64,000 nt of DNA, from the NCBI GenBank assembly GCA_034359265.1, contig CP136896.1, positions 14,229,501 through 14,293,500 on the forward strand, given 5' to 3'. Position 1 is the stretch's first letter. The number at the start of each line of letters is the position of its first letter. Positions 46,551 through 55,564 of the stretch are shown piece by piece. Under the pieces are notes generated by a model that searched no databases, was not told where the DNA came from, and was given only the letters and a program-made list of their open reading frames with translations. The DNA comes from Canna indica. Lineage: Eukaryota > Streptophyta > Magnoliopsida > Zingiberales > Cannaceae. A program made the translations under genes and the position numbers.

Positions 46551-46869
46551 AAATTGTAGTCGGTTCTCTCTCAACTCCCTAGTTCGCACGTCCAAGAGAG
46601 GGCTGCAAAGGTTAGGCCCTCTCAAATATCCAAAATTAAATAATCACTAATCACTTAAATCACCAAATGATGATTTTGCCTCTCACTTAAATTACATGGC
46701 TAAACGAGTCCAAAACTTGCTCAAATTGCACCCAACGACTCCTAAATCCGACTCGTTCACATAAGCTTAACATTAAATTCATTAACTTAATTAAACATGT
46801 GTACGTGAGTCATACCTATTTGAATTTGAGTCTCGGTCTAAAATCACAAATACAAACACAGATATTACA
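46551..46869 (-). repeat. Inverted 5' fragment of the same gypsy LTR family
   Basis: The minus strand starts TGTAATATCTGTG at 46869 and follows 43182-43550 (GGTATGACTCACGTACAC, TTTAATTAAGTTAATGAATTTAA, GGGCTGCAAAGG region). It abuts the end of the complete LTR, so together they can form a large inverted repeat. Confidence 0.8.
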
Positions 46870-47330
46870 AATTATAATCACTAAATTATTGTTTAGTCAT
46901 TAAAGAAATACTATAAAGATTGCCACAAATAAATTTATGTTATATTTAACCAAAAAAGAACACAAGTTAGGCACTTAGAGACTTTTGTGACTAAAAGAAT
47001 AACTTTAGCCACTAAAAAGTGTTTTGTTAGTAAATAATACTGAAATGATTGATAAAAATAACTTCATGTTGTACTTAACCAAAAAAGAATATAATTTAAG
47101 CACTTAATAAGTAACAAAAAATCAAGAAAACAATAATTTAACTACCAAATAATATTTAGCCACCGAAAAAACTATAGGAATTACCAAAAAATAAATTCTT
47201 GCTATACTTAACCACAAAAGCACAATTTAGACAATAAAAATAGTAATTTTAGTCATTAAAATAATACTCAGCCACTAAAGAAACACTAAAAAGTCTAAAA
47301 TAACATTTAGCCATTAAAATATTGATATGA
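46870..47330. repeat. AT-rich degenerate repeat with GCCACTAAA words
   Basis: Units of roughly 120-140 bp containing TTTAGCCACTAAA, TACTTAACCA(A/C)AAAA and AATTTA.GCACTTA, repeated three to four times. No TIR or gene was recognised. Confidence 0.6.
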
Positions 47331-48680
47331 ATTTATGTTATGCATAATAAAAATAAAGTACTTCAGTTTAAGGCACTTAAAAACTTTTATGAAAATTTAG
47401 TTCTGATGTCATTCTGAGTATTTAAAAAACATGGTTATGATTTTGGATATATATTTTGACTTTCATGTTATAGTTTTGAGTATTTCCACTAGTTGTTATG
47501 GTTTTGAAATATTGCTCAAAAATAAATTTTATAGTTAAGAAGTATATAAAAGTGTATTTAATTTTAATAATACTAAATCTAATTAAATGAGTAAAAATAT
47601 TTTTATTTTAATTAAAGAAAATGATAACTGCTTCAATAGTAGGATTTATAAAAATAGAAAAAAATAAAAGAATTGGAGAGATATGTGAAATCCTGAAAAG
47701 TTTTGAATATATTTATATATTGAGTAATGAATATGCAGATTTAATTAGAAGGATTTAATATTTTTGAAGGCATTTAAGAGCTTTCTGAAAAAATAAATAT
47801 AGTTTTGATAAATACCGTAACAAGTTTATGACTTTAGGCCCTATTGATGAATTATTAAACTTAGACAATTTTACCAAAAGCAAAAAAAAAGAAGACAAAA
47901 TTGTCAAAATTTTAAGCTTTTTAAAGGTATTTATCCAAATCATGATTTCTTCTAAAACCATAAAATACTTCCCAAAATATCAATTTCCTCCAAACCCTCA
48001 TGGTTCATATCTCAACACATTTCAACAATTTTTTTGGTTGAAATTTTATTTATGAAATTAATTTACCCTTTTTTGTAGCCAATTTTTTTTAGTTATTTTA
48101 GATGAGCAAAAAATATCTTTGGATTTTTTATTGAACCAAAAAAAATTGGCCCCTAATAAAAATATTCAACCCAATTTTTTTGGTTGGATGAAAAAAATGT
48201 TGTTCAACCGGGTTGGGAAATGAACAATGATAATTTTTTATTGATGTTTTTGGATTGGGTAAATTTTTTTTAGTTCAACTAAAAAGATCCCCAATTTTTT
48301 TGGTTTAATTAAAAAAACTCTACAAATTTTTGGTTCAACCAAAAAACTCAAGTACACTTCATTTGAAAATGGAGTTCAACAAAAAGAAGTTGTTGAACAG
48401 GGTTGAGAAATGAACCATGATGTTTTACCAGGATTTACTATTTTTTATTTTAGAGCTTTCTAAAAAAAAAAAAGTATTGTTTGAAGGCATTTTGAAGCTT
48501 TCTCAAAAAATAATTATAGTTTTGTTGAATACCATAACAACTTTATACTTTTGACAAAGTTTTCAAAAGTTTTTGTACTGTTTCCAAAAATAGTTATTCT
48601 GTTTCCAAGAAAAAATGATTTTTTTTGGCAACTTCTTATGTTTATTGATTTAATTCCCTTTCTTGTTCTAGCACTTTCAT
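47331..48680. other. AT-rich region upstream of the defensin gene
   Basis: No gene. The block TTTGAAGGCATTT.A.AGCTTTCT..AAAAA.TA..TATAGTTTTG occurs at about 47762 and 48480. A TGGTTCAT.TCTCAAC..TTCAAC block occurs at 47999 and, inverted, at about 48210 and 48390, with TTTTTTGGTT runs between. Confidence 0.5.
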
Positions 48681-48685
48681 CTCAG

Positions 48686-48694
48686 TATAAATTA
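48686..48694 (+). promoter_or_regulatory. Putative TATA box of the defensin gene
   Basis: TATAAATTA lies 94 bp upstream of the start codon in an AT-rich leader, a usual distance for plant genes with a short 5' untranslated region. It is the best TATA match close to the gene. Confidence 0.55.
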
Positions 48695-48779
48695 TGGTCT
48701 AATTTGCATTATCTCATAAAATTACAAACAAGAAATTACCTTTTGAGATAGAACTCGTGTTTAAAAAATTTCACAACAA

Positions 48780-49662
48780 ATGGAGGCTAAGAAGACAATT
48801 GTATGCTCTCTCCTTCTGGTGCTGCTCATTTTCTCTTCCGGTAAATATTCCTTTCGCATTCCTTTTCTCTCACAATAGATGTAAGTACTGATCTTTTGCT
48901 CTCCAGCATTCTTGTAGTGTTTCGTAGGAATGATTTCTTTATATGCATGATTTGTAATGTAGTGCTTTGGGCTATTCATTCGGTAGAAAATCGAATTGAA
49001 TCGAATCAAATTAAATTAAATCGAAATATTTTCATATCGAAATTCCAACCCAAAGCCGAATTGAATTATGCCTAAACCGATCTAACCCAAACCGAAATTA
49101 TTCGGTTCGGTTCGGTTAACAACCCGAATACCGAAATTTTGATTAATTCGGTTAAAAATTCAAAATTCAAAATTCAAAATTATTGCCCAATACTCATTTA
49201 CTTACCTGGGTTAAAAATTTTAAAAAATATATTATTTTTTAATTAATTCGATTTTCGGTTCGGGCCAGTTCCCGAATTTTGGGAACGAAATCCGAATCGA
49301 AACCCAAAATTTGGGTTCGATTCGGGTCAAGAACCGAATCGATCCAAAAAATTCAGTTCGGTTCGATTCGGTTCGGTGTGAACCGAACAATGGACACCTC
49401 TAGTAGTGCTTAATATAAATAGTCTGTAATTAATACTCATAAATTGAGTTTATTTACTAATTGAATAGTTTTATGTTTAATTTGTGCAGAAGAAGTGTCA
49501 TCTGTTACTGCGTTGTTGAATCATTCGTGCGTGAAAGTCAGCCATACGTTCCATGGCATCTGCGTAAGTAATAGCAAATGCAACCGTCATTGCTTACAAG
49601 AAGGGTTTCAACTGGGGAAATGCGTCCCTCTCATTGTTTGTTTGTGCTTCGTAACTTGCTAA
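48780..49662 (+). CDS. Plant defensin (gamma-thionin family), two exons
   Basis: A secreted cysteine-rich antimicrobial-type peptide. Exons are 48780-48840 and 49490-49662, joined at a phase-1 intron with GT (GTAAATATT) and AG (TTTGTGCAG), giving 77 residues. Residues 1-20 are a signal peptide with a leucine-rich core. The mature part has eight cysteines at 34, 45, 51, 55, 65, 71, 73 and 77, i.e. C-x10-C-x5-C-x3-C-x9-C-x5-C-x-C-x3-C, the plant defensin pattern (PF00304), with the conserved E-G-F and G-x-C. An intron in the signal peptide is normal for this family. The loop between Cys65 and Cys71 is uncharged and hydrophobic where many members are basic. Both exons are open, so the gene appears intact. 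Confidence 0.88.
48967..49402. mobile_element. hAT-type MITE in the defensin intron, 8-bp TSD
   Basis: Perfect GTAGTGCT duplications at 48959-48966 and 49403-49410 bound a 436-bp element with imperfect inverted ends (TTGGGCTATTCATTCGG against the complement of CGAACAATGGACACCTCTA). The interior is full of TTCGGTTCGG / CCGAACCGAA words. No coding capacity. Confidence 0.85.
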
Positions 49663-49750
49663 TGTAATCATTAATGCATGAATAAGAAGAGCATGAAGCG
49701 AATAATGGTGTTATCATATATTAAGTTCACAATGAACCTAAGTTGTTGAA

Positions 49751-49756
49751 AATAAA
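49751..49756 (+). terminator. Candidate polyadenylation signal of the defensin gene
   Basis: AATAAA about 90 bp after the stop codon in AT-rich sequence. A weaker AATAAG lies at about 49680. Plant signals are loose, so this is only a candidate. Confidence 0.4.
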
Positions 49757-49769
49757 TTTCAATATCCAA

Positions 49770-50073
49770 GTGTTATATGAAGTTAATAAATTTAATTTAT
49801 TCCCTTTTCTACCCATCTTCCTTAAGCCTTGGATCTCTCTATATATTTTTCATTATATCGTAAATGACAATTTCTATTTCTTCAGCGGGAGTAAATATGA
49901 CAAGTGAGCACACAAGCAAGAATAATAATACAAACACAAAAATGTATAGTGGTTCAATTAGGATTCAAACCAATATTGAGAACAAGGTTACAAACACATA
50001 AACAAGGTTAACCTTCTACTAAACTAGACTACCACATGGTAATCACCAGATAAAAATAGTGCATTATCGTGTC
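49770..50073. other. Non-coding sequence with a copia LTR scrap
   Basis: ACACAAAAATGTATAGTGGTTC near 49935 resembles the LTR block preceding TAGTGGTTCGGCC. No gene. Confidence 0.4.
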
Positions 50074-50205
50074 ACTTGCAGGAACACCATGTCCCCTTCT
50101 TCAAACTCCACATCTCGGGCATTCTCGTCAACATACATCTTTTGACGACTAATAATTAGCTGCCAAGAGAATTTCCTTGTTTAGTTTGACCTTTTCCATT
50201 GCATC
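50074..50205 (-). pseudogene. Gypsy integrase C-terminal fragment
   Basis: The minus strand reads RQKMYVDENARDVEFEEGDM and VFLQV, the segment after the integrase core in gypsy elements (usually DRQKSYAD..R...F..GD.V.L.V). Only about 40 residues remain. It directly abuts an LTR at 50220. Confidence 0.65.
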
Positions 50206-50219
50206 TGGTACCATATTCG

Positions 50220-51467
50220 TGTCACGCCCCAAACCTGGCATGATCGACCAGAGTACCCCACGTAACCCGAAGCCTAACCCAACCAAACCACAGATGCAAT
50301 TATAAGACCTAAACATTTTATAAAATCATATATTTGAATGCTAAAAACATAAACAAGATATCTATAATTTCATCAACCAAATAGTTAAACACTCAAATGA
50401 CCAAACCTTTAAAGAATAAGGTCTTTAAAAATATGAATAAACTCCTCAACATAAAATGCGGAATAAAATCTACCCCAAGTCCACGTGACTTGATAACAAA
50501 TAAAAGAAAACATTAAATCTAAGACTTGGGTATTCACCCCGACCATGATATGTCATGAGATCCGCTGTGCCTACTGCCACCAGCTGTGTTACTGCATCCT
50601 AGTACCTCTCTGATTACGCTCAGGTGCTGAAAAAGATAATATAAAGAGGGTAAGTCCAATTAGGACATAGTGAGCAGATCAGTCCTCAAACCACCATATC
50701 CATCATAATTAAACTCAGCATATAAACAAGCATATAACGATAAAAGCATATCTCATAAATTATCAACAAGCAGATCTATCCTCTGATACATCATATCACA
50801 ACCAACAATATATATGTCATCCAAGTATAAAATACATGTCTAAATGCATCAACACATATGCCAACCTAGACTCATCGGTCCCATATAGGGTAGGTAGTCG
50901 GTATGGCCTCCGAACTACCACCCAGCCCAGAACCGTCTCTTTGGGGCATGCCCTCCCCTCATCGGAATGGGCTCTTCCAAACCGTCTCTTTGGGGTATGA
51001 TCTCCTCTCACCGATCGAAACTTTCGAAATAGTGCCAACACCGTCTCTTCGGGACATACCCTCCCCTCACCGGTAAAGCTTCCAGGAACATGCACCATGC
51101 ACAACACACACACATACATAGCATACTAAGGAGAATAATCCATCCACATAACAAATATATAGAAATATGCTATGATCATATCTCGGCCTCTCCATGTCCT
51201 CATGTCATACATCACATCTCACATGTCTATAAGTAAAAATGTTCATGCCACATAATTATGAAACATAATACACGCAGGCCATGAATATACATAACATCAT
51301 ATCAGTACATCACATAAATCATGCCATAAGGAATTAAGTACATCTCAATTTGTATATCATCACAAGCACATGACATAGGCATGTATCAACATAATAGAAC
51401 ACGTAAGCAAATAAAAATATTAGTCATGAAGAATCCTTATGCAAAGTATTAAAACATAGCGAACATA
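50220..51467 (-). repeat. Tekay-like gypsy LTR, partial, reverse
   Basis: The plus strand starts TGTCACGCCCCAAAC, the complement of the LTR end GGGGCGTGACA. Three units containing ACCGTCTCTTTGGGGCAT..CCTCCCCTCA at 50931, 50981 and 51040 correspond to the tandem region of the LTR at 43182-46550. It is cut at 51467 by the CACTA element; the rest of the LTR does not reappear after 54600. Confidence 0.75.
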
Positions 51468-51870
51468 CACTACTAGAAAAATGGGCATCAGCAACGGCTG
51501 ATGCCGTTGCTAAGCCGTTGCTGAAGGGCATCAGCAACGGCCCAGCCATTGCAATAGAGCCGTGACAGAAACTCGCGTTGCTGATAACTTAGCGACGGTG
51601 CAGCAACGGCCGCTCGGGCCGTCGCTCAAAATATTATCAGCAACGGCCGCTCGGGTCGTCGCTAAAAATATTATCAGCAACGTTTTGCCACAGACCCGGA
51701 GCCGTTGCTGATAACAATAATAGCAACGGCCGCTGAGTCCATAGCAACGCCGTTAGTGAAATCCCGTCGCTAAGCCGTTGCTGTAGGTCATTAGCAACGG
51801 CTTTCGATACACTTTTAGCAACGGCTTTCCCACGGACGGCCGTGGGAAAGCCGTTGCTGATGATGTGTAC
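51468..51870. repeat. Left subterminal array and TIR, CACTA family A derivative
   Basis: Dense ATCAGCAACGGC / GCCGTTGCTGA repeats from CACTACTAGAAAA up to about 51865, homologous to 5495-5887. Confidence 0.9.
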
Positions 51871-52149
51871 CTGGTAACAGAGAAATTGAAAATTTCAAAT
51901 TTCCATTGATACATTGATACATTATCTGATACATAACTCACACACCCATACCCTCATACACACATTCATTCACACATCACAAACACACCAAGATATACAT
52001 CAAAACAATTATATTTATATTGATAATTATCCAGGATAGTATAAAAACAATTCAAATGCAAAATTGAAGTATCAATATCCAAACAAAATAAGTTAAACAA
52101 GTTCAATATCTCAGTAACAAGTTCAATATCCAAACAAAAAATCTCACGA
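51871..52149 (-). other. 3' untranslated region, CACTA derivative
   Basis: AT-rich sequence matching 5215-5490 in reverse (CAATATCCAAACAAA, TGATACATAACTCACACA). No gene. Confidence 0.55.
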
Positions 52150-52404
52150 TCATGATGGAGGATGGTCTGGATCATATGGCGGGGTCTGGAGTGCTTGAGT
52201 GTACACCGGCGTGGACTGACATGTGGCTGGTGGAGGCTGCCACCTGTTCGGCCCTCGTGGCCACCTGCGTCTGGATGTACTAGCCTCGGCAGTATCATCC
52301 TCATGAGGATCAGCAACAGGAGGATCAGCAACAGGAGTAAGTGTTGGAGTCTCACCGATCGGAGACTCCGAAGCTCTCCTGCGTCGATAACCACGACCAG
52401 ACAT
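52150..52404 (-). CDS. Shortened TNPA ORF, 84 aa, internally deleted
   Basis: The ORF starts MSGRGYRRRRASESPIGETP and runs through a basic, proline-rich N-terminus, as in the first exon at 3665, then directly into TPVYTQALQTPPY at the C-terminus, as at 5145-5211. All middle exons present in the copy at 3665-5211, including the conserved GGWDHGRIYGF block, are missing, yet the frame stays open to a stop at 52150. A protein of this kind would lack the recognised DNA-binding core. Whether it is made is unknown. Confidence 0.6.
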   Translation of the reverse strand: MSGRGYRRRRASESPIGETPTLTPVADPPVADPHEDDTAEASTSRRRWPRGPNRWQPPPATCQSTPVYTQALQTPPYDPDHPPS

Positions 52405-52479
52405 ATCTGTCGAACAGACATATAATCAGATTATTGTATAAATAGTAGAGATATATTTAATAAAATATATACTTTACAA

Positions 52480-53256
52480 TTATTCTTCATCATCTGAATA
52501 ATAGTCTTCGAATTCTTCTTCTTCTTCCTCTTCTTCCTCTTCTTCATCTTCTTCATCTCCAGCTTCCTCAATTTCATGATCGTCATCATCAGCATATTCA
52601 ACTTCTAATTGAATTGACGTTGTGTCTGCATCCTTGAGTATTGGAATAATACGATCCACAGCAGGAGGATCATCTTCTTGATAGAAACCATATGTCATAT
52701 CAGGTATCAGCTCATTTTCTCCTACTATCGGATCAATTTTTCCTCTACCTTTTGTCTTACAGACTACACGCCAATCTGCTCTATCTTTATTTCGAGCCGG
52801 ATACTTCACGTAATATACTTGTTCGGCTTGTGATGCCAATATAAAAAGCTCATTTGCTGCCAATTTCGATTTGTAATTAACCTCAACAAGTTTGTATTTT
52901 GGATGAACTTTCATGCCTCTTTCTGTTGTATCGAACCAATGACATCTAAATAGGATCACTGATTTCAAGCCGAAGTAGTGTAACTCTATCACTTCTTCCA
53001 CCAGTCCATAAAAATCCATATCACATTCAACATAGGTTGTCCCTTTCACGCAGATCCCAGCATTCATCGTCTTCTTTGTAAATGAATATTCAACCGTGTG
53101 AAATTTATACCCGTTAACAAAATATCCGCTATAGCACGACACAAGTCGCGACGGTCCACTAACAAACTCAAATATTCTTTCATCTATTTCAGCTCTGTGA
53201 TCTTTGCTGTAAGTCTGAGTCCAAGTAGGGAAATCACGATTCCGTAATCTCTCCAT
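52480..53256 (-). CDS. DUF4216-domain ORF of CACTA derivative, 258 aa
   Basis: An open frame with RLVSCYSGYFVNGYKFHTVE, NAGICVKGTTYVECDMDFYG and YFGLKSVILFRCHWFDTTER (DUF4216), then a linker and a strongly acidic tail with a long run of E. It corresponds to 2840-3592, which has stops and a frameshift. It lacks the TNP2 catalytic part. The start ATG lies on the deletion junction: the homologous site at 2845 reads ATTGGAG, whereas the leader at about 95 reads AAATGGA. Function on its own is unknown. Confidence 0.7.
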   Translation of the reverse strand: MERLRNRDFPTWTQTYSKDHRAEIDERIFEFVSGPSRLVSCYSGYFVNGYKFHTVEYSFTKKTMNAGICVKGTTYVECDMDFYGLVEEVIELHYFGLKSVILFRCHWFDTTERGMKVHPKYKLVEVNYKSKLAANELFILASQAEQVYYVKYPARNKDRADWRVVCKTKGRGKIDPIVGENELIPDMTYGFYQEDDPPAVDRIIPILKDADTTSIQLEVEYADDDDHEIEEAGDEEDEEEEEEEEEEEFEDYYSDDEE

Positions 53257-53264
53257 TCGGGATT

Positions 53265-53461
53265 TATGTTATTTGAACTGCACTTACGTTTTTATTTTAA
53301 CTGTTAACTAATTATTCTAAATTTCGACAGCATCTCCCTATAGTTCTCCGAATACGCATATCATCTGGGCGCGTATCGGAGAACAAGAGAGATGTTGCCG
53401 AAATTTAGAATAATTAGTTAACAGTTAAAATAAAAACGTAAGTGCAGTACAAATAACTATA
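53265..53461. repeat. Inverted repeat with ~90-bp arms in CACTA leader
   Basis: The left arm 53265-53356 and right arm 53371-53461 are near-perfect reverse complements (core CACTTACGTTTTTATTTTAA / TTAAAATAAAAACGTAAGTG; also CTAAATTTCG.CA.CATCTC), around a loop of about 14 bases. One arm also occurs at positions 1-60 of the window in the relative. Confidence 0.92.
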
Positions 53462-53673
53462 TTCCCAAATTGTCCAATCAGGGACAATTCAAGAAATTGT
53501 ACATCGTATAAAAGATCATCTACTTCTTTTACACGAACATACAATCCCTGAACGGATCTAAGGTTTTGCTAAATCATATCCGACCCGTCGATGCGTACGT
53601 GAAACATATGAACTCGTCGGATGCATGATTATTTTCTAAATGTTTCGAGACCGTTCGAGTCCATATTGGATGA
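53462..53673 (-). other. CACTA derivative leader segment
   Basis: Short non-coding stretch between the inverted repeat and the tandem repeats. No counterpart is inside the window, because the relative is cut off at position 1. Confidence 0.5.
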
Positions 53674-53848
53674 TTCCGGCGCGCGTCCGAAGTGGACGAT
53701 TTTGGCGCGCGTCCGAAGTGGACGATTTCTGCGCGCGTCCGAAGTGGACGATACCGGCGCGCGTCCGAAGTGGACGATATCGGCGCGCGTTCGAAGTGGA
53801 CGATACCGGCGCGCGTCCGAAGTGGATGATTTCGGCGCGCGTCCGAAA
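53674..53848. repeat. 26-bp tandem repeat, about seven units
   Basis: Units of TTCCGGCGCGCGTCCGAAGT plus GGACGA, differing mainly in the first four bases. GC-rich, with a GCGCGC core in every unit. Apparent frames RARVRSGR.. are repeat artefacts. Confidence 0.95.
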
Positions 53849-54290
53849 TTAATCTAAATCCTAATAATTAATCTAACAAATTAAACAATTAATCTAAATA
53901 ATTAATTAAAAATTAATTAACAATTATAAAACAATTAATTAACAATTATATAACAATAAAAAATTATATATAAATTTATAAATTCCGGCGCCGAAGTCAG
54001 GTGGACTCCGGCGCCGGCGTACAGTGGCCGGACACACTGTCCGGCCACTGTACAAGGTCCGGCGGCGGCCATCGGCCGAAACCCTAGAAATAGGGTTTCG
54101 GTCGGATTAATTCCCGCCGGCCGCAACGGGAAGAGACGGCCGGCCGACGAGGCATACCTGAACAAGTCGGCAGCAGCGGGAGGAGGAAGAGGCATCATCG
54201 GCGTCGTCAGCAGCGGCAGCGACGGCGAGAGCAGGAGCGGCGGCGGCAGCAGCGGGAGGTAGAAGGGTCGGGCGCGACTGATGCCCTATA
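53849..54290 (-). other. AT-rich spacer and GC-rich leader of CACTA derivative
   Basis: 53849-53980 is AT-rich with AATTAATTAA repeats. 53981-54270 is very GC-rich and contains the perfect hairpin CAGTGGCCGGACA..TGTCCGGCCACTG (54023-54051) and GAAACCCTAG..CTAGGGTTTC-like AAACCCTAGAAATAGGGTTT. A comparable leader lies at 59270-59420 in CACTA family C. No coding evidence. Confidence 0.5.
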
Positions 54291-54600
54291 TAAACTTATC
54301 AGCAACGGCTCACTCGCCCGTTAGAAAGCCGTTGCTAATAAGTTATCATCAGCAACGGCTCACTTATCCGTTAGAAAGCCGTTGCTGATAATTAAAATAT
54401 CAGCAACGGCTCGCCTTTCTGTCAGAAAGCCATTACGGATAATTAAAATAATCCGCAACGGCTTGCGTGTCCGTTAGAACACCGTTGCAGATACAAATAT
54501 CTGCAATGGCTCGAGCGGCCGTAAGAACGCCGTTGCAAATAGCAACGGCTTGAGCGGCCGTTGCTGATAGCCGTTGCTGAAGACCTAATTTCTAGTAGTG
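54291..54600. repeat. Right subterminal array and TIR, CACTA derivative
   Basis: ATCAGCAACGGCTC...CCGTTAGAAAGCCGTTGCTG repeats, six or more units, to TTTCTAGTAGTG at 54600. Confidence 0.9.
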
Positions 54601-55564
54601 AAATAAACAGTTAAAAATACAAGTGAAAAGAGCTTAACATAAAACCAAGAATTCGTGCTCTTTTCCAAGCCTTGAAACCTCCAACTCGCCGAGTCGTAAA
54701 GCTTGAATCAATTCCCGAGTTGAGGCAGAGTGTGCGCTTGAAGAAGTTGTCGCTAGAAGAACAGAGCGCAAGCAATTTATCTTTTGGAAGGCTTAGATCT
54801 CTCTTCTTGATGCTCAATAATTCTGTAAGAGTGAGAGAGAGGGTTAAATGAGATATATGAGGTATATTTATACCCTCACGAAGAAACGACAGCTCAACGG
54901 ATAGAAATCTATCCGTTGCAGTCGCTCGGTCGATTGGTCAGTCGACCGACCGATCGACCGCTCAAAGCGACCGCCGCATCTTCTCTCTGTGAGGTCGACT
55001 GACGGGTCGACCACCAGATGCAAAACACCTGATCCCACATTCGATCGCCCAATCGGTCGACCGATTCAGTGGAGCTTGGGTCGCGCGACTGCGCGATCCT
55101 TAATTCGGTCGACCGCTAGGGCAACTGCCCATTTCTGGCCTCTATCGGTCAATCGACTGGTCGACCGAATTAACCACTGCCAATTTCCTTACCCTATTCG
55201 GTCGACCGCCTGGTCGACCGAACCTAGGCTGAGTTTGATTTCTTCAGCCTTTTTCTTCCGCGCTTCATTTTCGGGTTCCGGCCTTCAACGAGCATCAACT
55301 TGGAGAGCTTTCCATGTGATCTTTGAGATCGTCCAATACGTCTTTGGTGCAGACGTCGATCTTCGAGATATTCCTCGACGAACCCAAGCGTGATGATCAA
55401 TGTCCTTCCGATTTATCGATTTCTCTAATTTATTCGATCGAGGACATTGAACGCTAACTGATATGGAACCTGAAAGATTTCTTAGTAAAATATTAGTTCC
55501 ATATTTGTTATCATCAAAACCGAGATTAAGAGATTAAGACCAAAGTTGAAAACCTAAAGCCAAC
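54601..55564 (-). repeat. Copia LTR fragment with GGTCGACC array
   Basis: Matches 15219-16315 (AAAGAGCTTAACATAAAACCA, TTCGTGCTCTTTTCCAAGCCTTGAA) and ends AAACCTAAAGCCAACA. The minus-strand TATA is near 54865 and the GGTCGACC array is at 54925-55230. The first third of the LTR is absent; the CACTA end abuts it. Confidence 0.82.
54925..55230. repeat. GGTCGACC palindrome array
   Basis: Words such as GGTCAGTCGACCGACCGATC, AATCGGTCGACCGATTC and CGGTCGACCGCCTGGTCGAC, upstream of the minus-strand TATA, as in the other LTRs of the group. Confidence 0.85.

Larger units (their letters stand above)
51468..54600 (-). mobile_element. CACTA family A deletion derivative
   Basis: Termini CACTACTAGAAAA (51468) and TTTCTAGTAGTG (54600), with GCAACGGC subterminal arrays at both ends. 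In minus orientation it holds a GC-rich leader, a 26-bp tandem array, an inverted repeat, a DUF4216 ORF and a shortened TNPA ORF. The TNP2 core is missing. Three-base flanks differ (ATA left, AAA right), and the element joins a gypsy LTR to a copia LTR. Confidence 0.9.

Noticed and set aside
53674..53848. CRISPR-like regular repeats
   Set aside because: Units are directly adjacent without unique spacers, only a 4-base variable part, and the sequence is a plant transposon leader.
53935..54198. 87-aa minus-strand ORF in the GC-rich CACTA leader
   Set aside because: It spans a DNA hairpin and low-complexity GC sequence, has no recognised motif, and lies before the known coding part.
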